Positions 25,308 to 32,208 of a DNA stretch of 64,000 nucleotides are shown here, in pieces; within the stretch, counting starts at the first letter, position 1; each line of letters opens with the position of its first letter. Origin of the DNA: Intestinimonas butyriciproducens (GTDB taxonomy: Bacteria; Bacillota; Clostridia; Oscillospirales; Oscillospiraceae); assembly GCF_004154955.1 (NCBI RefSeq), contig NZ_CP011524.1:2480001-2544000 (forward strand). The letters run 5' to 3'. Both the position numbers and the translations under genes were made by a program. Below the pieces are notes generated by a model, which ran no database searches, was not told the DNA's origin, and saw only the letters and a program-made list of their open reading frames with translations.

Positions 25308-27971
25308 CTATGTCTCATAGGCCACCGTTCCCAGTTCCTCATATCGGTCCGCCCGTTCCCGCAGGTCCCGGACAGGCCCCGTACAGTCCTCTATGGATAC
25401 TCCCGCTCTCCGATACAGCTCCACCACATCTCTGGTGTCGTCCGGTGCGCGCCGCTCCAGATAAGCCAGCAGCAGCTTGTCCCGGGTCACATAGCAGCCC
25501 GTGCTCACCCCGCCATATTTCCGGTCGCCGGGCAGGCCCCTCCGGGGATTGTCCAGGGAGGGAAAGGCGTATAGGATCAGGGCCAGCTCTTCGGGGCTCA
25601 AACCGAAGAGCTCCGCAGCCCTACAGTCGATCCGCAGCCGCAGCTCCTCCTGCGCCTCGGGCGGCAGGGGTCTCCCCGGCTCCGCCGGACCGCCCGCCGG
25701 GCAAACGCCGGGCAGCAGGCCGGGCAGGGCCTCCATTCCGGCATTTTGCAATAGAAGGCGGGCAGCATCCCGAATCAGCTCCCTGGCTGCCTCCCCGTCA
25801 GGGGAGAGGCGCGGGAACGGCACGTTGGCCCAGTGGAAAAAATTCAGCGTAGTGGTCATCCGCTTCCGAATCAGCCAGTCCACCACAAAGGAATTCGCTA
25901 GGGCGACCCAGAGCAGCGGCAGCCGGATGTCCTCCCGATCAAACCGGCATACCGGCACTTTGTTGCCGCAGACGCAGTGGGGCGGGATCAGGGCGGCCAG
26001 GACGGTGCGCACATTGTGCTGCCCCGTCACATCGCAGAAGCAGGCGCGGAAATGGGAGAGATCCACCGGGACCTGGCTCTCCTTCATATAAAACTGCGGC
26101 GTGACCGGCGCCCCCGGTCGGGGATTGCGCTCCCATTTGGCCGTCCGTCCGCTACCGGACCGATACCGCTTGCGGGAGCAGTCATACTGGTGTACCATCC
26201 GCCCCTCAAATACCGGGACATACTGCGCTCTCTGCGCGCCGCGCTTGCGCAGGAATGCCTCCCGGGGCAGAAACTGCTCCTTGTCCCCGGTCATATCCAC
26301 CTCCCGGAGGAATGAAACGTTCCAGCCATCCTCCACCCGCTCCCCCAGGCGCGGGAACACGCCGCACAGGCGCTCCATCAGAGCCGCCTCCGCGGGAGAC
26401 TTGCACTCGGGTATGGTCAGAAAGTCACCGCTGTAGCGCCGGAGAAAAGGCATGGAATAGGAGACCCCGTCCTGTCTGTCGGTCCGGAGCTCCTCCGGAT
26501 CTTTGACGTCGAAGCGTGCACCGCATACCGCGTCTCCCACCGCCCCTTTGCGATACAAAAAGGCGACAAATTTAAAGGAGGGATGGATGGGAAACAACTT
26601 CCGGCTGTTGATCATACCGGTCAGCCGGGAAAAACAGCCGTGTTCCAGATACAGGTGCCGCAGGCCGCTGGCGCTCTCGGACAGATAAAAGGCCGCGGGC
26701 ACCACCAGCCCTACCACCCCATCTCTCTTGGTGATCTGGAAGGCCAGCTCCACAAAAAATTTGTAGAAGTCGTCGTCCCCGCCCACCGTCTTCCCGTTGA
26801 TCTCGCAGCGCTGGTGGACATAGAGCCCGCGGCCCTTGAGCTGCCGGAGATAGCCGCTGGTGTCCAGATAGTACTGCCGCCAGTTTGCCTGAAGGCGCTG
26901 GTCCTTCTCGATATACGTTCTCTTGGCCTGGCCCTGCGGCAGGGCGGCCAATGTCCCCGCATCGTTCAGGAGAAAACTGTTGACATTGGTCTTGATCTTG
27001 CCCCAGGGCGGATTTCCGATCACAATATCAAAGCCCTGTTCCGGCCCGGTACCCCCGAACACCTCCGGAAAGAGCTGACTCCAACCCATAAGATCCCGGT
27101 TTTCCTCCGTCTCCCGGCCCGGCGGGACCAGCAGCAGGCTGTCGGCGGCCAGAAGGCGGCTCCGCAGCTCCGGAAACGCCTCGTCCCCCTGGAGCTCGGT
27201 GAGCCAAAGGGTAAACATGGCGATATCCACCGCCACCGGGTTTTTGTCGATCCCGTAGATACATCCGTGCAGAACCCGCCGCCTGATCTCCTCAGGGGCG
27301 AGCTCGCTTTTTGCGGCGATGAGCCCGGAGAGCTGATCCACCATTTCGGTCAGGAAAAAACCCGCCCCCATGGCGGGATCAATGATCCTCAGGCCGAAAA
27401 GCGCCTCCGCGCTCCGGTCCTGATAGCCCTCCAGCGCCGCGGAGACCAGAAAGGCGACGATGGACCGGTCCGTGAAATACACTCCGTCGGTCTTTTTGTT
27501 CATGCTGTTGACCACGTCGGCCTTCCCACCCTCCAGCAGGAGGTGCTTGTCCATCAGCTCCTCGAAGAGGGCCCCCGCATGCCGGATATCCATCCAGCGC
27601 AGGCCTTCATGCTCTGTGATCTGTTCCTGCACCATGTCCAGCACGGCCATATCCAGGCCGGCGTCCGGCCCCACCCCCCACGCCAGTGTGAACAGCTTCC
27701 GAAAACAGCCGCTCGCCCGCATCGCTTCCCAAAAGGCGGGGAATTGCTCCCGCAGGGAGAACGGGGCCCCTGTCCCTGTCCGGGCCGCGCCCCACCAGCA
27801 CTTGCACAGCAGCGTTTCAAACAGCCGCGTCAGCGCCCGGTCGAAGGCCCGGTCTGCCGCCTTGCCCTCCAGGTTCGAAAACCGCTCCTGGAAGAGCCGG
27901 GCAAGGGCGCGCTTCCAATCGTCGCAGAGCGCGCTGATCCGCTCCCTGTCGTTCCTGCTTACTCTCTCCAT
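25308..27971 (-). CDS. Eco57I/TaqI-type N6-adenine DNA methyltransferase without a recognisable nuclease
   Basis: 887 residues. Helical N-terminal part (~1-165), then KKTDGVYFT, motif I DPAMGAGFFLTEM, GIDKNPVAVDIAMFTLWL, and the catalytic NPPWGKIK at ~335. The rest looks like a TaqI/Eco57I-type target-recognition region (multiple aromatic-rich loops, FLRRYSGDFLTI, NLVDWLI-like ANSFVVDWLIRKR). The size fits type IIG or BREX PglX-like enzymes, but I see no PD-(D/E)xK motif at the N-terminus. The start lies one base after the stop of the D12-type methyltransferase gene, so the two are translationally coupled. It could be an orphan methylase pair or the modification part of a defence system. Confidence 0.85.
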   Translation of the reverse strand: MERVSRNDRERISALCDDWKRALARLFQERFSNLEGKAADRAFDRALTRLFETLLCKCWWGAARTGTGAPFSLREQFPAFWEAMRASGCFRKLFTLAWGVGPDAGLDMAVLDMVQEQITEHEGLRWMDIRHAGALFEELMDKHLLLEGGKADVVNSMNKKTDGVYFTDRSIVAFLVSAALEGYQDRSAEALFGLRIIDPAMGAGFFLTEMVDQLSGLIAAKSELAPEEIRRRVLHGCIYGIDKNPVAVDIAMFTLWLTELQGDEAFPELRSRLLAADSLLLVPPGRETEENRDLMGWSQLFPEVFGGTGPEQGFDIVIGNPPWGKIKTNVNSFLLNDAGTLAALPQGQAKRTYIEKDQRLQANWRQYYLDTSGYLRQLKGRGLYVHQRCEINGKTVGGDDDFYKFFVELAFQITKRDGVVGLVVPAAFYLSESASGLRHLYLEHGCFSRLTGMINSRKLFPIHPSFKFVAFLYRKGAVGDAVCGARFDVKDPEELRTDRQDGVSYSMPFLRRYSGDFLTIPECKSPAEAALMERLCGVFPRLGERVEDGWNVSFLREVDMTGDKEQFLPREAFLRKRGAQRAQYVPVFEGRMVHQYDCSRKRYRSGSGRTAKWERNPRPGAPVTPQFYMKESQVPVDLSHFRACFCDVTGQHNVRTVLAALIPPHCVCGNKVPVCRFDREDIRLPLLWVALANSFVVDWLIRKRMTTTLNFFHWANVPFPRLSPDGEAARELIRDAARLLLQNAGMEALPGLLPGVCPAGGPAEPGRPLPPEAQEELRLRIDCRAAELFGLSPEELALILYAFPSLDNPRRGLPGDRKYGGVSTGCYVTRDKLLLAYLERRAPDDTRDVVELYRRAGVSIEDCTGPVRDLRERADRYEELGTVAYET

Positions 27972-27972
27972 A

Positions 27973-29079
27973 TCAATGTGCTCCCCCGTCCCTTGTCAGC
28001 GCCGCCCGCCGCTCCCGCAGATCTGCCAGATAAAGCCGCTCTGTCAGCGGCGGTTTTCTTGACACTGCGGAATTGCTCTTATAGCGTTTGTACGGGACCT
28101 CCCAATACCTCGTCTCACCAAACCGGGCCAGGATCGAGCGGATCTCCTCGTGAGGGATCTGTCCGTCGCTGTTGTAGCTCAGAAAAAAGTATTGGCAGCG
28201 GGCCCGCTCCAACAGCTCCTCCAGGGCCTTGCCCGCGGAGCGCCGGTAACAGTAGCGGGAGGAGTGTTCCTTCCAGTTCCGCAATCCGGTCTTACCGCCG
28301 ATCTCCGGCCGGTCGTTCCGCGCGATGGTCTCCAGGATGTGATAATACGCGCTGTACTGCCGCTTGGTATACGGCGGATCGGCGTAGATGATGGGGGCCT
28401 CCACCCGCCCGACCAGCTCGTTGGCGTCACAGTTCCAGACGGTATGGCCCCCGCCTCCCGCCGTGAAGCGGCGGGGTGTGAGCCAGAGCGGCTGCCGGGC
28501 CTTCGGCTTCCAGAACTTGATATAGCACCCATAGGTCCCCGCAATATTGCTCACCGCGCTCACTGCAAAGAGCAGGTCGGCGATGAGAAGCGCCTCTTCC
28601 CGCTCCTCCAGAAGTCCGGACCACTCCGCGATGGTCTCCCGGACGTCGTCGATCTTCCGCGCGTTTTCCCGGGTAAAGTACATCCTCTCATACTCGCACT
28701 GCTCCAGGGAGGCCGGTGAATAGTTCCCGTAAATGAACCCCTCCCGCCCCTCCAGGCGGTTGAGGTAGGCCAGCACCCGCTCATAGGGCGAGCGGGTGCT
28801 CTCGCCTGCAAAAATTTCCGGCGCCGCCTCCCTCAACCCCCGGAATTCCGGCGCCCCGTCGTTGAGCAGGATCGCCTTTGTCATCACGGCGCAGCAGGTG
28901 AGAAAATCGTTGGCCGTCACCCGACAGCCGTGGGACTTGAAGCATCGGCTGACCGCCCCCGCCCCGCAAAACAGGTCCACCAACCCCACCGGCCCCGGAA
29001 GTCCGGCGGTCTCCTCGCTGATATGCGTGTAGAGAAAGGGCAGAAGCTGCTCCTTGTTCCCCAGAAAGTCAATCCCCAT
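27973..29079 (-). CDS. D12-class N6-adenine DNA methyltransferase
   Basis: 368 residues. N-terminal MGIDFLGNKEQLLPFL, motif I LVDLFCGAGAVSRCFKSHG, TANDFLTCC, and the catalytic IIYADPPYTKRQYSAYYHIL are the order expected for alpha-class (Dam/D12) methyltransferases. A target-recognition insert separates motif I from DPPY. ATG 29079 is used; TTG 29088 is an alternative closer to the ribosome binding site AAAAGGAG. The gene overlaps the end of the RHH regulator gene and is coupled to the larger methyltransferase downstream. It has no adjacent nuclease on its own strand. Confidence 0.9.
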   Translation of the reverse strand: MGIDFLGNKEQLLPFLYTHISEETAGLPGPVGLVDLFCGAGAVSRCFKSHGCRVTANDFLTCCAVMTKAILLNDGAPEFRGLREAAPEIFAGESTRSPYERVLAYLNRLEGREGFIYGNYSPASLEQCEYERMYFTRENARKIDDVRETIAEWSGLLEEREEALLIADLLFAVSAVSNIAGTYGCYIKFWKPKARQPLWLTPRRFTAGGGGHTVWNCDANELVGRVEAPIIYADPPYTKRQYSAYYHILETIARNDRPEIGGKTGLRNWKEHSSRYCYRRSAGKALEELLERARCQYFFLSYNSDGQIPHEEIRSILARFGETRYWEVPYKRYKSNSAVSRKPPLTERLYLADLRERRAALTRDGGAH

Positions 29080-29278
29080 GCGCGTCAAACGGCTCCTTTT
29101 CTGTCGGGCTGCTCTGCTCCAGCGGGTCCCGGCCGCGGATATACCGCTCCGCGGTCCGAAGGAACCATTCTTTCAGCGTCACGTCGTCCTGCCCCAACTT
29201 CAAATACAGCTGCCGCTTCAGTGCAGGGTCGATCTCCAGTACGATCCGTCCGGATTTTCCGCGCGCCAAGGCGACCAC
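29069..29278 (-). CDS. Small ribbon-helix-helix-like regulator
   Basis: About 69 residues. LARGKSGRIVLEIDPALKRQ gives a short beta strand with a following helix (LYLKLGQDDVTLKEWFLRTAERYI), the layout of ribbon-helix-helix repressors. The start is not fixed: GTG 29278 or TTG 29269, both within reach of GGAGGAGAGG. Its end overlaps the D12 methyltransferase gene by 11-20 bp. A promoter (29308-29336) whose -10 lies inside three 9-bp direct repeats precedes it, which suggests autoregulation of the methyltransferase operon. Confidence 0.68.
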   Translation of the reverse strand: MVALARGKSGRIVLEIDPALKRQLYLKLGQDDVTLKEWFLRTAERYIRGRDPLEQSSPTEKEPFDAHGD

Positions 29279-29291
29279 CTCTCCTCCACGA

Positions 29292-29318
29292 TATAACATA
29301 TATAATATATATAACATA
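29292..29318. repeat. Three tandem 9-bp repeats, candidate RHH operator
   Basis: TATAACATA, TATAATATA, TATAACATA back to back. They cover the -10 element of the RHH-methyltransferase operon. Confidence 0.6.
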
Positions 29319-29336
29319 GATCGCCGGCCCGGTCAA
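29308..29336 (-). promoter_or_regulatory. Promoter of the RHH/methyltransferase operon
   Basis: Minus strand TTGACC (29336-29331), 17-bp spacer, TATATA (29313-29308). The -10 is embedded in the tandem repeats. Confidence 0.65.
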
Positions 29337-29349
29337 CCGCCCTTTGGCA

Positions 29350-29399
29350 CACAAAACAGGCGCGGCCCCCGCTCCCTTCCGGAGCAAAAGCCGCGCCTG
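29350..29399 (-). terminator. Terminator-like hairpin after the aconitase-X remnant
   Basis: Stem CAGGCGCGGC/GCCGCGCCTG (29357-29366 with 29390-29399) with a 23-nt loop, followed on the minus strand by TTTTGTGTG. Confidence 0.6.
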
Positions 29400-29811
29400 C
29401 TTCCTTCTGCTGTCAACCCCGCTTGGGATGCCGCGTCACGTTTCTGCGCCGACGCGCGCCTCCTCGCCCTTCCAGCGCAGAATCTCCACGGCGCCCCTGT
29501 CTCCGTCCACCCGGACCCCAGTCTCCGGTGTGGATGCCCTCAGTGGGATCCTGGCCGAGATCAGTGACGCCGGGGCAGTGGGGCACCACGCAGCCCAGGT
29601 CGATCTTTGCAGCCCCGCGACAACCAGACCGCCGTTCTGTTCGATGATGCCCGTATAGCCGTAGCGCACAGCCAGGTCCTTGATGGACTGCGGCACAAGG
29701 GCCCAGGACGGTATCCCATCCCGGACCTTTTTCCCCCACCGGGCAGGCCGCGTATTCCACCTGATCGATGGGATAATGAGGACAGCCCAATATGACAAAG
29801 TCCATATCCGC

Positions 29812-29830
29812 GTTACCCCAGACAGGTAAC
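29812..29830. promoter_or_regulatory. Candidate activator site 1 (palindrome)
   Basis: GTTACC, 7-bp spacer, GGTAAC. Centre about 184 bp before the expected transcription start of the sigma-54 promoter. Confidence 0.55.
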
Positions 29831-29856
29831 ACTTTGGATACCGTATCCACAATTTT

Positions 29857-29875
29857 GTCACCCTTACGAGGTGAC
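29857..29875. promoter_or_regulatory. Candidate activator site 2 (palindrome)
   Basis: GTCACC, 7-bp spacer, GGTGAC, one half-site base different from site 1 and the same spacing. The two centres are 45 bp apart. A lone GGTAAC half-site follows at 29880. Confidence 0.58.
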
Positions 29876-29978
29876 ATTGGGTAACACCATTTTCTGATTA
29901 CTCCTCACAAGTTTATAATTTCTGCCTGTTTGGGCTGCTTTATCCACCTTTTTGCATCCTATTCACGCATATAAAACT

Positions 29979-29993
29979 TGGCACTCGATTTGC
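29979..29993 (+). promoter_or_regulatory. Sigma-54 (-24/-12) promoter of the CoA cluster
   Basis: TGGCAC-N5-TTGC, with the invariant GG-N10-GC spacing. It lies 59 bp upstream of the first crotonase gene. A sigma-54 activator is encoded two genes downstream. Confidence 0.85.
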
Positions 29994-30051
29994 TTGTATA
30001 CAGAGACAGCCAGAGTCAATTCTCCGCGATGAAAGAGAGGAGAGGAAAAGG

Positions 30052-30837
30052 ATGTACGAAACACTCGTCTATAAAAAGGAAGCGGGACTCGGTATCATCA
30101 CACTCAATCAGCCGAACGTTTTGAACGCCTTGAACGCCAAGGCCTATGAGGAGCTCTATGAGGTCGCGGAGCTAGCCGACCAGGATGATGGTATACAGGT
30201 CCTGATCTTCCACGGCGCTGGGCGGGGCTTTTGTGCCGGTGACAATATCACCGATGGAGATCTTCTGAAAAAGAGAACCTCTATGGGCGCCTATCAATAT
30301 ATTCTGGGCCTACAGAGAGTCTTCAACCGCATCGAGTCGATCAAAAAACCCGTCATCGCGGCGATCCACGGCGCTGCCTGCGGAGGAGGGCTGGAGCTTG
30401 CGCTAGTCTGTGATATCCGTATTGCCGCTGAGAGTGCCAGACTAGGGCTTCCCGAACTGAAACTGGGTGCGCTCCCCTGCATCGGCGGGACTCAGCGTCT
30501 GCCGCGGCTTATCGGCACGGCAAAAACCAAGGAACTTCTCTTTACGGGAAAACTTCTTCCCGCTGTTGAGGCGGAGCGCCTGGGCATCATAAATCAGGTG
30601 GTTCCGGATGGCCGGGAGCTGGAGGAGGCCGTCTCCATGGCCAATGTCATCAAGGAGCGGAGCAGCCTTGCGCTCCACATGGCCAAGGCGGCCGTAGACC
30701 AGGGCAGAAATCATGATCTGTACACCGCCCTGGAGATCGAGGCCAGAAATGATGCCATGCTGTTCGACACAGCGGACTTTCGGGAGGGGATGCTGGCCTT
30801 TTCGGAAAAACGTCCGCCCGTTTTCCGCGGCAGATAA
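30052..30837 (+). CDS. Enoyl-CoA hydratase/isomerase (crotonase family), first copy
   Basis: 261 residues. Oxyanion-hole motifs are present: FHGAGRGFCAGDNI and IHGAACGGGLELALVCDIRI, followed by LPELKLGALPCIGGTQRLPR with the ELKLG-P-x-GGTQRL pattern; the residues usually carrying the hydratase glutamates are ELKLG (present) and the segment before it. Crotonases hydrate enoyl-CoA or carry out related chemistry on CoA esters. Strong AGGAGAGGAAAAGG precedes the ATG. It is the first gene behind the sigma-54 promoter. Confidence 0.92.
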   Translation: MYETLVYKKEAGLGIITLNQPNVLNALNAKAYEELYEVAELADQDDGIQVLIFHGAGRGFCAGDNITDGDLLKKRTSMGAYQYILGLQRVFNRIESIKKPVIAAIHGAACGGGLELALVCDIRIAAESARLGLPELKLGALPCIGGTQRLPRLIGTAKTKELLFTGKLLPAVEAERLGIINQVVPDGRELEEAVSMANVIKERSSLALHMAKAAVDQGRNHDLYTALEIEARNDAMLFDTADFREGMLAFSEKRPPVFRGR

Positions 30838-30901
30838 GCTGCAAGGGGCCTGTGGCCACAGGAGAAAATAAGTCCTGAAGATGAGAGGAGGCGCGGGTTT
30901 T

Positions 30902-32122
30902 ATGATGCACAAGCCTTTGCTGGGTGTAAAAATCGTCGATCTCTCCATGTATGTGGCCGGTCCGGCGGCCGCCCGCATGATGGGAGAGTGGGGTGCCGAC
31001 GTCATTAAGGTGGAGCCGCTGAAGGGAGACAATAACCGCCCCGCGGGCCGGATGATGGGGATGCCCATTGATGACTCCAATAACCCCCACAACGAAGTGT
31101 TCAATGCAAACAAGAGGAGCCTTGCCCTGGACCTGAAGCAGAGCGAGGGCAAGGCGATTCTGGAAAGGCTGCTTTCGGAGTCCAATGTATTTCTCACCAA
31201 TTTCCGCACCAGAGCACTGGAAAAGCTGGGACTGGACTACGAATCCGTTTCCGCGCGGCACCCCCACATCATCTGGTGCCAGGTCACTGGATTCGGGACG
31301 GAAGGCCCCCAGGCCAATGATCCCGGATTCGACACCGTGGCTTTCTGGGCCAGGAGCGGCGCCATGGGAGATTTGCCGGAAAAAGACACCGCGCCCATCC
31401 CGCCGCTCATCGCATTCGGAGACATGCTCACCTCCGAGACCGTTTGCGCCGGCGTCGGTGCGGCGCTCTATCAGCAGGCCAGGACCGGCAGGGGCGAAAA
31501 AGTAATGGTCTCACTGTACAGCAATGCTATCTGGGCCTTGGGCGTAGGGGTACAGTCGACTCAATACGGCGACGAGTACCCAAAGACCCGGAAAAATGCA
31601 GTTTCCCCGCTGGTCAACTCCTACCGCTGTGCCGACGGCGTGTGGATCTATATGTGTGTAATCGACCATGAGCGTTATTATAACGCCGTGATGCGTGCCA
31701 TCGACCGGGAGGACCTGGTGGACCACCCCCTATACAGTGATCTGGCGGCATGCAAGCCGGTCACCCCGGAATTGATCCGTGTCATTGAGGAGGGGTTCCA
31801 GCGGTACGATCACCAGGAAATGCACCGCCGCCTGACGGAGGCGGATGTGGCCCACTCCTATATTGACAAGATCAAAGACATCATCCACGACGCGCAGGCG
31901 CTGGAGAACCACTATGTCTATCCATACACCATGCGGGACGGGAGCACCTGCATCGGACCGGCCACCCCCATTAAATTCGGAACGGTGGAGGATCCCGAGC
32001 ATCGTCTTTCCCCTCTCGTCGGTGAGCATACTGTGGAGATCCTGCTGGAGTATGGGTACAGCCGTGAAGAAATCGACGCGCTGCTCGCGCGCAAGGTCGT
32101 CGGCGTCTATGCCAAGGAATAA
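30902..32122 (+). CDS. Class III (CaiB/BaiF) acyl-CoA transferase
   Basis: About 406 residues. N-terminal LLGVKIVDLSMYVAGPAAAR, GADVIKVE, NANKRSLALDLK, ANDPGFDTVAFWARSG (catalytic Asp expected at the FD), and a C-terminal region ending in EHTVEILLEYGYSREEI. Family III enzymes exchange CoA between an acyl-CoA and an acid; members such as FldA and HadA feed 2-hydroxy acids into radical dehydration. ATG 30902 has AGGAGG ~11 bases upstream; an ATG at 30881 is possible. It lies between a crotonase and the sigma-54 activator gene in the same direction. Confidence 0.92.
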   Translation: MMHKPLLGVKIVDLSMYVAGPAAARMMGEWGADVIKVEPLKGDNNRPAGRMMGMPIDDSNNPHNEVFNANKRSLALDLKQSEGKAILERLLSESNVFLTNFRTRALEKLGLDYESVSARHPHIIWCQVTGFGTEGPQANDPGFDTVAFWARSGAMGDLPEKDTAPIPPLIAFGDMLTSETVCAGVGAALYQQARTGRGEKVMVSLYSNAIWALGVGVQSTQYGDEYPKTRKNAVSPLVNSYRCADGVWIYMCVIDHERYYNAVMRAIDREDLVDHPLYSDLAACKPVTPELIRVIEEGFQRYDHQEMHRRLTEADVAHSYIDKIKDIIHDAQALENHYVYPYTMRDGSTCIGPATPIKFGTVEDPEHRLSPLVGEHTVEILLEYGYSREEIDALLARKVVGVYAKE

Positions 32123-32149
32123 TCCTCTCCATTTCCAAAAAAGGCCAAG

Positions 32150-32178
32150 TTGAGACAGCGCACCTTCTGTGATATGCT
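32150..32178 (+). promoter_or_regulatory. Sigma-A-type promoter of the activator gene
   Basis: TTGAGA (32150-32155), 17-bp spacer, TATGCT (32173-32178), just after the CoA-transferase stop. It would let the activator be made independently of the sigma-54 promoter it is expected to serve. Confidence 0.6.
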
Positions 32179-32208
32179 TACTGCGACTTACATGCAGAAG
32201 GGAGGGGC

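Larger units (their letters stand above)
29436..29877 (-). pseudogene. Decayed aconitase X (AcnX) gene, large-subunit end joined to swivel-domain end
   Basis: Coding similarity is spread over two minus-strand frames. One frame gives DFVILGCPHYPIDQVEYAA, like the AcnX large-subunit DFVxLGCPH block. Another continues with LVPQSIKDLAVRYGYTGIIE and NGGLVVA, like the next AcnX block. Near the 3' end GVRVDGDRGAVEILRW resembles the end of the DUF126 swivel domain, usually a separate or fused small subunit. At least two frame changes and large deletions are needed, and no start or full active site remains. AcnX enzymes dehydrate hydroxyproline- or mevalonate-type acids. The 5' end overlaps the palindromes upstream of the sigma-54 promoter, so the remnant marks the edge of the inserted cluster. 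Confidence 0.6.

Noticed and set aside
26583-28391. Plus-strand open frame of 602 codons
   Set aside because: Antisense to the two methyltransferase genes, which carry intact catalytic motifs.
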